Assembly (NCBI RefSeq): GCF_937880195.1
Contig: NZ_CALFLA010000042.1
Span: 1-64,000, forward strand
DNA: 64,000 bases
Reading direction: 5' to 3'
Origin: an uncultured Blautia sp.
Lineage (GTDB): Bacteria; Bacillota; Clostridia; Lachnospirales; Lachnospiraceae
Below, piece by piece: positions 52,531 through 61,127 of this stretch (position 1 is the stretch's first letter; each line of letters starts with the position of its first letter). The translations under genes were made by a program, and so were the position numbers. The notes below the pieces were generated by a model. That model was not told the DNA's origin. It ran no database searches and saw only the letters and a list, made by a program, of their open reading frames with translations.

Positions 52531-52580
52531 ATTAACCATATGAAAAGGACGATTCTGGCAGATAAAGGAGGTGGGAGCGG

Positions 52581-53483
52581 ATGCTTGATACAAAAGAAAT
52601 ACAGTGTTTTGTGGTCTGCGCCCAGACAGGATCTTTCAGTAAAGCGGCGGAGAAACTGTTTACTACGCAGTCCAGCGTCAGCAAGATCGTAAAGACCATG
52701 GAAGAAAAGACAGGAAGCCTTCTTTTTGAACGGATGGCAAAAGGGATCCGAATGACGCCCGAAGCAGAAAAAATGTATCCCTATGCGATCTCAGTTCTTG
52801 AAAATCTGAAACAGATCCAGATGCTTGATGAAAAAAGGACTGCAGATATCCTTTCTGTGTCCTGTAATCCAAGCTCCTGGTTTGCAGATCATTTTGTAAA
52901 ATTTTATGAACAAAAGCAGGGAGAAGAACTTCATTATCACGTTCATTCTGCAGACTGCAGGGAGATAGTAGAGCGTGTGAGAAAGAGGACGGACGAGCTT
53001 GGATTTGTATATATTATGAAGAATCAGGCGGCTGCTTTTCAGTATTATGTCACCAGAAATTATTTGGAATTTACTCCTTTAAAAGAAACAGCAGCTACCA
53101 TATATTATGGAGGAGGCTGCAGCGATTCCGGGAACTCTCTTGATTTTTCAAAACTGAAGCTGATCCAGAGATTTCCAGATGAGTTTTCTCCTGATAATTA
53201 CTGGAATATTGTGGATTCTAACGGCAGGACTGCCTCAGATGCAGAAATCGTGATCACAACAAACAGCGACTATATTATGGAAAGACTTCTGCAGTCAGGA
53301 AATCTGGCAAATATCAGCGGAGGCTATCTGTCAGGAAAGCCCCAGCAGGAGATATCAAAAGGAAAAACCTGTCTTGCGTCAGATACAAGAATTTTATTCG
53401 GATATGTAAAAAGAAAAGGTGAAGAACTTTCAAAACCGGCAAATGATTTTCTAAGGTTTCTGATCAGCAGCCTTAGCTGCTGA
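52581..53483 (+). CDS. LysR-family transcriptional regulator
   Basis: A 300-residue LysR-type protein. The N-terminal winged helix-turn-helix is typical (GSFSKAAEKLFTTQSSVSKIVKTME). The C-terminal effector domain is divergent and has a short Cys/Gly-rich stretch (GGGCSDSG). AAAGGAGGTGG precedes the start. It is placed between two complete peptide/nickel-type importers, one ending 115 bp before it and one beginning 71 bp after it, so it may regulate both (inference). The inducer is unknown. Confidence 0.88.
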   Translation: MLDTKEIQCFVVCAQTGSFSKAAEKLFTTQSSVSKIVKTMEEKTGSLLFERMAKGIRMTPEAEKMYPYAISVLENLKQIQMLDEKRTADILSVSCNPSSWFADHFVKFYEQKQGEELHYHVHSADCREIVERVRKRTDELGFVYIMKNQAAAFQYYVTRNYLEFTPLKETAATIYYGGGCSDSGNSLDFSKLKLIQRFPDEFSPDNYWNIVDSNGRTASDAEIVITTNSDYIMERLLQSGNLANISGGYLSGKPQQEISKGKTCLASDTRILFGYVKRKGEELSKPANDFLRFLISSLSC

Positions 53484-53553
53484 CAGAGAGGCTCAAAGGA
53501 GCAAAAGAGACAGAGGCTGGAAACGGAAGATTTTGGAAAGCACAGGTAACAGA

Positions 53554-54498
53554 ATGGGAAAATATATCTTAAAGAGATTATTACATTTAATCCCGGTTTT
53601 GATCGGGATTACATTTTTGTCATTTGCCATGATGCGTCTTGCCGGAGGCGACGCAGTGACGTATATGTATGAAAATGCAGGAGCTAACGTTCCCCAGGAG
53701 ATCATTGATAAGACAAAGGCAGAATATGGGCTGGATAAGCCTTTTCTGGTCCAGTATGCCTCCTGGTTTGCTGGAATGATAACAGGGGACATGGGGACTA
53801 GCTATGTGTCTCAGAGAGACGTGTTTGACACCTTTCTCTCAAAACTTCCCTCCACCATACTGTTGATGGTTTCTTCGGTTGCGCTGACTGTGCTGGCAGC
53901 CGTTCCTTTGGGAATTTTATCTGCGGTCAGGCAGAACAGATGGGCAGATTATCTTATACGTTTTTTCAGTTTTATGGGAAATTCCATGCCGAATTTTTTT
54001 GCAGCTCTTGTTCTGATCTATATTTTTTCCATTCAGATGGACTGGCTTCCTGCTGTTACCAACGATCATATGGGAAAAAGCCTGGTACTTCCTACTCTGA
54101 CACTGGCAGTTTCCATGGCGTCAAAATATACAAGACAGGTGCGCTCAGCTGTGCTGGAAGAACTGGAAAAGGACTATGTGACAGGCGCCCGGGCCAGAGG
54201 GGTAAGAGGAAAAGTGATCATATGGAAAAGTGTGATGAAGTCCTCCATGCTGACAATGATCACTCTTCTTTCTCTTTCTATAGGAAGTCTTCTTGGAGGA
54301 ACAACAGTTGTAGAAACTATTTTTATGTGGGACGGAGTTGGAAAAATGGCGGTGGACGCCATTACCATGCGTGATTATCCGGTAGTTCAGGCTTATGTGG
54401 CGTGGATGGCAGTGATCTATGTGCTGATCAATCTGGTGACAGATGTGATCTACCATTATCTGGACCCTCGTGTAAGACTGGGAGGTGAAAGCGCTTGA
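53554..54498 (+). CDS. Peptide/nickel-type ABC permease B, system 2
   Basis: A 314-residue permease with six helices. It begins GKYILKRLLHLIPVLIGITFLSF and has the DppB/NikB loop LAGGDAVTYM. The EAA-like loop is LEELEKDYVTGARARGVRGKVIIWKSVMK near residue 205. An in-frame TTG at 53533 exists, but the protein start fits the family at ATG 53554. It overlaps permease C by 4 bp. The gene order of this system differs from system 1. Confidence 0.92.
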   Translation: MGKYILKRLLHLIPVLIGITFLSFAMMRLAGGDAVTYMYENAGANVPQEIIDKTKAEYGLDKPFLVQYASWFAGMITGDMGTSYVSQRDVFDTFLSKLPSTILLMVSSVALTVLAAVPLGILSAVRQNRWADYLIRFFSFMGNSMPNFFAALVLIYIFSIQMDWLPAVTNDHMGKSLVLPTLTLAVSMASKYTRQVRSAVLEELEKDYVTGARARGVRGKVIIWKSVMKSSMLTMITLLSLSIGSLLGGTTVVETIFMWDGVGKMAVDAITMRDYPVVQAYVAWMAVIYVLINLVTDVIYHYLDPRVRLGGESA

Positions 54499-55355
54499 GT
54501 GAAGAAAAAAAGATTACGGTTCGAAAGCAGAAAATAAAGAAAAATCACACAAAGGAAAAACTGCTCTTTTTTTTGATCCTTACAGCTCTTCTTATCCTTA
54601 CAGCAGTGTTTGCAAAATATCTTTGCCCTTATGATCCTTATGAACAGGATCTTTTGATGGCTCAGAAGCCTCCAAGTCCGGCTCATCTCATGGGAACGGA
54701 TCGGTATGGAAGAGATATCTTATCCCGTGTTATCACAGGAAGTACAGTCAGTATTTTTTCTACGTTGGTCCTTGTAATGATCGTTACAGTTCTGGGAACA
54801 GGAATCGGAATTATCTGCGGATGGAAACAGGGAAAGATCGACACAGTTCTGATGCGTATTTCTGATCTGTTTCTTGCATTTCCAGGTCTTGTATTTGCTC
54901 TGGCAGTGGCAGGAGTACTGGGAGGCGGCATTCATAACGCAGTGATTTCTCTGGCCGTGATCGGGTGGCCAAAGTTTGCAAGACTGGCAAGAGGGTTGAC
55001 ACTTGCAGAAAAAAACGCCCCTTATATGATGGCGGCAAGGCTATCTGGAAGCAGTACAGGGAAGCTTCTTATCAAACATATCCTTCCCAATATTGCAGGA
55101 CCTATTCTTGTTACGGCGGTTCTGGATATTGGGACCATGATGATGGAACTTGCCGGACTGTCTTTTTTGGGACTGGGGGTAAGGCCTCCGGCGGCAGAAT
55201 GGGGAAGTATGATAAGCGAAGGACGGAATATGCTCCAGGTTTCCCCATGGATGGTCCTTGCTCCGGGAGCAGCCATATTTGTTACAGTAATGATTTTTAA
55301 TCTTCTGGGAGATACGCTGAGAGATTATATGGATCCGAAGCAGAGAAACAAATGA
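54495..55355 (+). CDS. Peptide/nickel-type ABC permease C, system 2
   Basis: A 286-residue permease starting at TTG 54495 behind GGAGGTG. It has the DppC/NikC motif MGTDRYGRDILSRV near residue 65, the EAA loop NAPYMMAARLSGSSTGKLLIKHILPN near 180, and the C-terminal LGDTLRDYMDPKQR. It pairs with the upstream permease B. Confidence 0.92.
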   Translation: MSEEKKITVRKQKIKKNHTKEKLLFFLILTALLILTAVFAKYLCPYDPYEQDLLMAQKPPSPAHLMGTDRYGRDILSRVITGSTVSIFSTLVLVMIVTVLGTGIGIICGWKQGKIDTVLMRISDLFLAFPGLVFALAVAGVLGGGIHNAVISLAVIGWPKFARLARGLTLAEKNAPYMMAARLSGSSTGKLLIKHILPNIAGPILVTAVLDIGTMMMELAGLSFLGLGVRPPAAEWGSMISEGRNMLQVSPWMVLAPGAAIFVTVMIFNLLGDTLRDYMDPKQRNK

Positions 55356-55436
55356 GAAAAAGAGACAGAAGCAGATTTATTTTTAAGAGCAGATAATATA
55401 AAAAGAATTGGATAAAAGAAAGAGGTACAGAACAAA

Positions 55437-56969
55437 ATGAAGAAAAAACTTCTTGCAGTTCTTCTTTCCTGTGCAGTGATGACAGGAATCAGCAGCGTAA
55501 ATGTATTTGCAGAAGAGAAGACCTTTGTCTATGGAACCACAGGCTACAGTGAAGAAATGGGGGACGCAGGATTAAATCCTCATGATAATTATTCTGGATG
55601 GAGCGCTCTCCGTTACGGAGTAGGAGAAACTCTGTTTAAATATAATGATAATATGGAAGTAGAGCCATGGCTTGCCACAGGATATGAGTTTACAGATGAT
55701 AATACAGTAAAGATCACTCTCAGAGAAGGGGTCCAGTTTTCCAGCGGACGGACAATGGACGCAGAGGCGGTTAAGGAATGTCTGGAAAATCTGGTGAAGG
55801 TACATGACAGGGCTCCCAGCGACCTTAAAATCGAAAGCATGGAAGCGGAGGGACTGACTCTTACCATACATACCACAGAACCCTGTCCGGCTATCATCAA
55901 TTATCTTGGAGATCCATACGGAGCCATTATCGACATGGAATATGGGATTCAGGGAGAAGGCGGATTTGCAAACGTGGCAGGCACAGGCCCTTATATTGCT
56001 ACAGAGGTTACGCCCACACAGATAAAACTGGAAAAAAATAAAAATTACTGGGGCGGAGAGGTGAAGACAGATCATGTGACAGTCAGATCTTTTTCAGACG
56101 CAGGCTCCCTCTGCGCCTCTCTGCAGTCAGGGGACATTCAGGGAACCTACGGGCTTCAGTATGACAACTATCCTTTGTTTGAAAATAACCCGGATTATGA
56201 GATCCATTCTATTCCTACAAGCCGCTGCTTTTTCGGACAGTTTAATATGGATTCCAAGATCATGCAGGATGAAAATGTGCGAAAAGCCATTGCCATGGGA
56301 ATTGATAAAGAATCTTTTTGCACGGTTCTTGCAAACGGACGCTGTGTTCCCGCAAAGGGAGTATTTCCCGGAAGTTTTTCTTTTGGAGGGGACGCTGTGA
56401 AAGCGCCAGGCTATGACCCGGAAGGAGCCAAAGCGCTTCTGGAAGAATCAGGATGGAAGGACACAGACGGAGACGGATATGTGGACAAAGACGGGCAGAA
56501 ACTTACTGTAAGGTGGCTGACCTATCCTACCCGTCTGGAACAGCCCCTTCTGGCAGTTTATGCCCAGGACACATTAAAGCAGATCGGTATTGAGGTGGAT
56601 ATCAATAATACCTCTGACCACAGAAAATATGCGGAAGAGGGAGAGTTTGACCTGTACGTAAGTTCCACAACAACAGCGCCCACAGGAGACCCGGAATACT
56701 TTTTTACAAGTACAGTGACAGGATCAAAGAATTATGGAAATTACCAGGATGATGAGGTAACGGCTATGGTTGACGAGCTTCATCAGACCTTTGACCAGAA
56801 AAAACGAGAAGAGCTTGCCCTTAAGCTGCAGCAGAAAATCCTGGACGACAATGCTTTCTTTTTTGTGGCCCATCTGAACATGGGAATTGTCACAAAGTCC
56901 AATGTAAGCGGAATAGCGGCTCATCCCTGTGATTACTATGAGATCACAAAAGAACTGGACGTTCAGTAA
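55437..56969 (+). CDS. Peptide/nickel-type ABC substrate-binding protein, system 2
   Basis: A 510-residue SBP_bac_5 protein. The signal peptide ends NVFAEE with no convincing lipobox (a Cys at 14 is within the hydrophobic core). NikA-like landmarks include GLNPHDNYSGWSALRYGVGETLFKYNDN in two parts, the REGVQFSSGRTMDAEAVKECLENL block and GTGPYIATE. A DTDGDGYVDKDG segment near residue 342 resembles an EF-hand loop and is common in this subfamily. NikA-like sequence suggests nickel or metallophore uptake, but peptides cannot be excluded. It follows the permeases and precedes the ATPases. Confidence 0.9.
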   Translation: MKKKLLAVLLSCAVMTGISSVNVFAEEKTFVYGTTGYSEEMGDAGLNPHDNYSGWSALRYGVGETLFKYNDNMEVEPWLATGYEFTDDNTVKITLREGVQFSSGRTMDAEAVKECLENLVKVHDRAPSDLKIESMEAEGLTLTIHTTEPCPAIINYLGDPYGAIIDMEYGIQGEGGFANVAGTGPYIATEVTPTQIKLEKNKNYWGGEVKTDHVTVRSFSDAGSLCASLQSGDIQGTYGLQYDNYPLFENNPDYEIHSIPTSRCFFGQFNMDSKIMQDENVRKAIAMGIDKESFCTVLANGRCVPAKGVFPGSFSFGGDAVKAPGYDPEGAKALLEESGWKDTDGDGYVDKDGQKLTVRWLTYPTRLEQPLLAVYAQDTLKQIGIEVDINNTSDHRKYAEEGEFDLYVSSTTTAPTGDPEYFFTSTVTGSKNYGNYQDDEVTAMVDELHQTFDQKKREELALKLQQKILDDNAFFFVAHLNMGIVTKSNVSGIAAHPCDYYEITKELDVQ

Positions 56970-56979
56970 GGAGAAAAGA

Positions 56980-57771
56980 ATGGAACCATTGCTTCAGGCA
57001 GAGCATATTACGATTTGCTATCATGGAACTCCTGTTGTCTGTGATGTAAGTTTTGAAATTCAAAAAGGAGAGATCCTGGGAATCGTCGGGGATTCAGGAA
57101 GCGGAAAGAGCAGTATTATCAAGGCGGTAACAGGTCTTCTTGGAAACTCTGGTATGGTAACAAGAGGAGACGTCTATTATAAAGGCTTAAATGTAGTGGA
57201 TATGCCAAAAGGAGAGCTTCGGAAACTTTTGGGTCCGGAGATCGGAGTTGTTTTTCAGGACTGCAAATCAGCCCTCTGCCCGGTACGTAAGGTGGGGGAT
57301 CAGATCTTTGAAAGCATGAAGGAACACAGACGGATATCCAGAAAGGAAAGCGACTGTCTGGCGTCGTCAATCATGGAAAAGATCGGACTGAAAGACCCAG
57401 AGCGTGTGCTTGATAGCTACCCTTTTGAACTGTCTGGAGGCATGACCCAGAGAGTGGGAATCTGCACTGCAATGATGCAGAATCCGCCCCTTCTTCTTGC
57501 GGACGAACCCACCAGCGCCCTGGACGTTACCGTTCAGAAGCAGGTGGTGGAGGAACTGAAGCTGATGAGGAAAGAATACGGCACAGCCATGATCGTTGTC
57601 ACCCATAATATGGGCGTGATAAAAGCTCTGACAGATCAGGTGCTTGTATTAAAAGAGGGAAAAGCTGTAGAATATGGGGAGGCAGACCAGATACTTTATC
57701 ATCCGAAACATCCCTATACAAAAGAGCTGATGGATTCTGTGCTTTATTTAAAACGGCAGAAGCAGGCATAA
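56980..57771 (+). CDS. Peptide/nickel-type ABC ATPase D, system 2
   Basis: A 263-residue NikD/DppD-like ATPase, short and without the long OppD tail. It has Walker A GDSGSGKSS, signature LSGGMTQRVGICTAM and Walker B LLLADEPTSALD. ATG 56980 is behind AAGGAG. The next ATPase gene starts 15 bp after its stop. Confidence 0.92.
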   Translation: MEPLLQAEHITICYHGTPVVCDVSFEIQKGEILGIVGDSGSGKSSIIKAVTGLLGNSGMVTRGDVYYKGLNVVDMPKGELRKLLGPEIGVVFQDCKSALCPVRKVGDQIFESMKEHRRISRKESDCLASSIMEKIGLKDPERVLDSYPFELSGGMTQRVGICTAMMQNPPLLLADEPTSALDVTVQKQVVEELKLMRKEYGTAMIVVTHNMGVIKALTDQVLVLKEGKAVEYGEADQILYHPKHPYTKELMDSVLYLKRQKQA

Positions 57772-57786
57772 GCGGAGGAAGAAAGC

Positions 57787-58545
57787 ATGTCAGAAACCAT
57801 ACTGAAAGCAGAACATCTGAAAAAGGTTTTTACCTCAGGCAAAAAAACATTTACGGCAGTAGATGATGTGAACTTTGAACTAAAGAAGGGACAGTGTCTT
57901 GGAATCGTAGGAGAGTCCGGTTCGGGAAAAAGCACTATTGCCAGAATGATCACAGGTCTGGAGCCTATGACAGAAGGCACAGTGACTCTTCTGGGAAAAG
58001 ATATTACAGATCTAAAAGCAAAAGAAATGAGAAAAGTATACAGGGATATCCAGATGGTATTTCAGATGCCAGTGGAATCCTTTGATCCCCGCCGTACTTT
58101 GGGAGACGGAATCATGGAGAGCCTTCGCAATATGGGGATGAGCGTAAGGGAAGCAAAAAAAAGAGCAGGGGAGCTTCTGATCCGGTGCGGGCTGACGCCT
58201 GAATTTGCAGCCAGATATCCTCATGAGGTCAGCGGAGGTCAGTGCCAGAGAGCAGCCATTGCCAGAGCTTTGGCAGTAAGCCCATCGGTTCTGATCTGCG
58301 ACGAAGCGACCAGTTCCCTGGACGTTACTGTGCAGAAGCAGGTTTTGAACCTTCTTCTGGAGCTGAAGGAAAAAGAAGGCCTTTCTCTTTTAATGATCTC
58401 CCATGACCTTGCGCTGGTGCAGGCGTTTTGTGATGAAGTTCTTGTGCTTTATCAGGGAAAGGCAGTGGAGCTGGGGACTCCTGATGAGATCATCAATCAT
58501 CCCAGTTCGGAATATACCAGGATCCTGATGGATTCTGTGCTGTAA
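57787..58545 (+). CDS. Peptide/nickel-type ABC ATPase F, system 2
   Basis: A 252-residue NikE/DppF-like ATPase. It has Walker A GESGSGKST, signature VSGGQCQRAAIARA and Walker B VLICDEATSSLD (Ala-Thr instead of Pro-Thr after DE, common in NikE). It closes the second importer. The response-regulator gene follows after 28 bp and may be partly co-transcribed. Confidence 0.92.
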   Translation: MSETILKAEHLKKVFTSGKKTFTAVDDVNFELKKGQCLGIVGESGSGKSTIARMITGLEPMTEGTVTLLGKDITDLKAKEMRKVYRDIQMVFQMPVESFDPRRTLGDGIMESLRNMGMSVREAKKRAGELLIRCGLTPEFAARYPHEVSGGQCQRAAIARALAVSPSVLICDEATSSLDVTVQKQVLNLLLELKEKEGLSLLMISHDLALVQAFCDEVLVLYQGKAVELGTPDEIINHPSSEYTRILMDSVL

Positions 58546-58573
58546 AAATAACAGCAGAAGTACAGGAGGGAAT

Positions 58574-59245
58574 ATGTATAAGATTTTTTTGGCAGAAGAT
58601 GACGAAGTGATCTGCTCCCTTGTAAAAAAGCATTTGGAATCCTGGGGATATAAGGTTTATGCGGCAGAAGATTTTTCTGATATTATGGGAGAATTTGTAA
58701 GGGTGGATCCCCAGCTTGTGATCCTTGATCTAAAGCTGCCCTGTTATAATGGATTTCACTGGTGCGATGAGATACGCCGGGTATCCCAGGTTCCGGTGAT
58801 TTTTCTTTCCTCTGCCGCAGATAATATGAACATGGTAATGGCAATGAGTAGAGGAGCCGATGATTTTATTCCAAAGCCTTTTCACCTGGAGGTGCTTTCT
58901 GCAAAGGTTCAGGCCATTTTAAGAAGAGCTTATTCCTTTGGCGCCGGGGCGAATCTCCTGGAGCGGGGAGGCGCTGTTCTGAATCTGGGAAGCGGGGATC
59001 TGAGTTTCCAAGGCAGATCAGTTTCTCTTACCAGAAACGAGCTGAAAATCCTGAATCTTCTTTTTTCTCAGGCGGGAAATGTGGTAAGCCGGGAAGACAT
59101 TATGCAGATGTTGTGGGAAAATGATGATTTTGTGGATGACAATACCCTTACGGTAAATGTAAACCGTTTGCGGAGAAAGCTGGAAGAGATTGGGCTTGGA
59201 AATATGATCCTTACCAAAAAAGGCAGGGGATATATGATAAAGTAA
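58574..59245 (+). CDS. OmpR-family response regulator (BceR-like)
   Basis: A 223-residue regulator. The receiver domain has Asp8-Asp10 and phospho-acceptor Asp52 (ILDLKLP), and the Lys of the switch region is in IPKPFHL. The C-terminal winged helix is OmpR/PhoB type (LTRNELKILNLLFSQAGNVVSRE). AGGAGGG precedes the start. Its kinase partner follows 10 bp later and a BceAB-type transporter lies downstream, the standard peptide-antibiotic detoxification arrangement. Confidence 0.92.
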   Translation: MYKIFLAEDDEVICSLVKKHLESWGYKVYAAEDFSDIMGEFVRVDPQLVILDLKLPCYNGFHWCDEIRRVSQVPVIFLSSAADNMNMVMAMSRGADDFIPKPFHLEVLSAKVQAILRRAYSFGAGANLLERGGAVLNLGSGDLSFQGRSVSLTRNELKILNLLFSQAGNVVSREDIMQMLWENDDFVDDNTLTVNVNRLRRKLEEIGLGNMILTKKGRGYMIK

Positions 59246-59255
59246 GGGGGATAAT

Positions 59256-60239
59256 ATGAGGGATTATCTCAGGAAAATGTGGAAAACCATTCTTTTATTT
59301 CTTGTTTTCTGTGGATTATTTGCATCTGTATTCTGGCTTTACGGATATCCTGCAGAGCCGGTGATCTATGGGTTTTTGCTTTGCCTGACAGTGGGGGCGG
59401 CATCCTTTTTATATGGATGGAATAAGTTCTGCAAAAAGAAACAGCAGCTTTTGCGGCTTAGGGAAATTTTGCCTCTTGAGCTTGAGCAGCTTCCAGAGCC
59501 GGAGGATAAATGTGAGGAGCTTCTTCAGGAAATGCTCCACAGGTTAAACTATCTGCGCATGGAGTCAGAAAAGAAAAGGCTGGACAGTTATCAGGAAATG
59601 ACAGATTATTATACCATGTGGGTCCATCAGATCAAAACCCCCATCTCTGCTCTTCGTCTGCTGCTGTCAGAGGATAAACAGAAAAACAAGGCTGCCATAA
59701 ACGAACTTTTCCGGGTGGAAGAATATGTGGAAATGGTTCTTGGATATTTAAGAACAGAGGATATAAGCTCTGATATAAGATTTCAGAGCTGCAGCCTCGA
59801 CGCTATAATCCGGGAGCAGATCCATAAGTATGCCTCAGTTTTTATAGGCAGGAAACTGAAACTGGATTATCAGGGAATCCAGGAGCAGACGCTGACAGAT
59901 CCGAAATGGCTTGGATTTGTTATTGGTCAATGTCTGTCAAACGCATTGAAATATACGAAGACAGGAGAGATCAGGATAGAGATGTGTCCGTCCCGGCCTC
60001 ATACCCTGGTAATCCAGGATACGGGAGTGGGAATCAGCCCGGAAGATCTTCCAAGGGTTTTTGAAAAGGGATTTACTGGTTGTAATGGCCGCAGAGAAGA
60101 ACCTTCCACAGGAATCGGTTTGTATCTCTGCAAAAAGATCATGAAAAAACTGAATCATGAGATTAGCGTAGAATCCAAACCTGGACAGGGAACAACGGTA
60201 TACTTAAGTCTGGGAAGACGGGATGTGGAGATTTTTTAA
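59256..60239 (+). CDS. BceS-like intramembrane-sensing histidine kinase
   Basis: A 327-residue kinase. Two N-terminal helices (about 11-30 and 33-54) are separated by only a few residues, so there is no extracellular sensor domain. The phospho-acceptor is His124 in WVHQIKTPIS, and the HATPase_c boxes are QCLSNALKYT, DTGVGISPEDLPRVFEKGF and STGIGLYLCKK. In the known family the kinase senses flux through its partner BceAB transporter rather than the drug directly. Confidence 0.93.
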   Translation: MRDYLRKMWKTILLFLVFCGLFASVFWLYGYPAEPVIYGFLLCLTVGAASFLYGWNKFCKKKQQLLRLREILPLELEQLPEPEDKCEELLQEMLHRLNYLRMESEKKRLDSYQEMTDYYTMWVHQIKTPISALRLLLSEDKQKNKAAINELFRVEEYVEMVLGYLRTEDISSDIRFQSCSLDAIIREQIHKYASVFIGRKLKLDYQGIQEQTLTDPKWLGFVIGQCLSNALKYTKTGEIRIEMCPSRPHTLVIQDTGVGISPEDLPRVFEKGFTGCNGRREEPSTGIGLYLCKKIMKKLNHEISVESKPGQGTTVYLSLGRRDVEIF

Positions 60240-60253
60240 GATCCTCCCTAACC

Positions 60254-60267
60254 TTACAAAAATGTTA
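60254..60267. promoter_or_regulatory. BceR-type operator candidate
   Basis: TTACA-AAAA-TGTTA is an inverted repeat with a 4-bp centre, the architecture of Bce-type operators, placed upstream of the transporter genes. Confidence 0.45.
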
Positions 60268-60273
60268 GATACA

Positions 60274-60319
60274 AAGAGAAACTGTAAGTCAAATCTATGG
60301 CAGACAGTTTCTCTTTTTT
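60274..60319 (+). terminator. Intrinsic terminator between kinase and BceA-like genes
   Basis: AAGAGAAACTGT pairs perfectly with ACAGTTTCTCTT around an 18-nt loop and is followed by T residues. It separates the regulator operon from the transporter genes or acts as an attenuator. Confidence 0.8.
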
Positions 60320-60359
60320 GTATACTTAGACCATGATAAACAGAAGGAGGTTTCATCAG

Positions 60360-61127
60360 ATGTCTTTATTGGAAGTGACAAATGTGAAAAAAATATACAG
60401 TACCCGTTTTGGCGGAAATCAGGTCCAGGCTCTTTCTAATGTGACCTTTTCCGTAGAAAAGGGGGAATTTGTAGCGATCATGGGAGAATCCGGATCAGGA
60501 AAAACAACTCTTTTGAATATTCTGGCTTCTCTGGATCGTCCTACAGAAGGAGAGGTGCTTCTGGAAGGAAAAAGTATTGTCCGGCTTACAGAAAAAGAAA
60601 TTTCAGCTTTTCGGAGAAATAACCTTGGATTTGTATTCCAGGATTTTAATCTTCTGGACACTTTCAGTCTCAGGGATAATATTTATCTTCCCCTGGTGCT
60701 GGCAGGAGAGGATTACAGAGAAATGGAACAGAAGATACGTCCTGTTGCAAAGGCTCTTCGTATTACAGAGATTCTTGACAAATATCCCTATGAGGTATCA
60801 GGAGGCCAGAAGCAGAGGGCGGCGGTAGCCAGGGCTTTGATCACAAACCCAAGGATTGTGCTTGCGGATGAACCCACCGGGGCTTTGGATTCCCGAGCCG
60901 CGGCTTCCCTTTTATCTATGTTTGAGGAGATCAATGAGGCCGGGCAGACTATTCTTATGGTGACCCACAGCGCCCAGGCGGCAAGCCATGCTTCCAGAGT
61001 TCTTTTTATTAAGGACGGGGAGGTATTTCACCAGATTTACAGAGGCACAAAAACAGGGCAGGAAATGTATCAGATGATTTCCGACACACTGACAATATTA
61101 ATGACAGGCGGTGAGACGTATGCGTAA
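60360..61127 (+). CDS. BceA-like ABC transporter ATPase
   Basis: A 255-residue ATPase of the bacitracin-export type. It has Walker A GESGSGKTT, signature VSGGQKQRAAVARAL and Walker B IVLADEPTGALDS. ATG 60360 is behind AAGGAGG; an earlier in-frame ATG at 60333 has no ribosome site. It overlaps the permease gene. It confers target protection against cell-wall-active peptides together with the permease. Confidence 0.93.
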   Translation: MSLLEVTNVKKIYSTRFGGNQVQALSNVTFSVEKGEFVAIMGESGSGKTTLLNILASLDRPTEGEVLLEGKSIVRLTEKEISAFRRNNLGFVFQDFNLLDTFSLRDNIYLPLVLAGEDYREMEQKIRPVAKALRITEILDKYPYEVSGGQKQRAAVARALITNPRIVLADEPTGALDSRAAASLLSMFEEINEAGQTILMVTHSAQAASHASRVLFIKDGEVFHQIYRGTKTGQEMYQMISDTLTILMTGGETYA

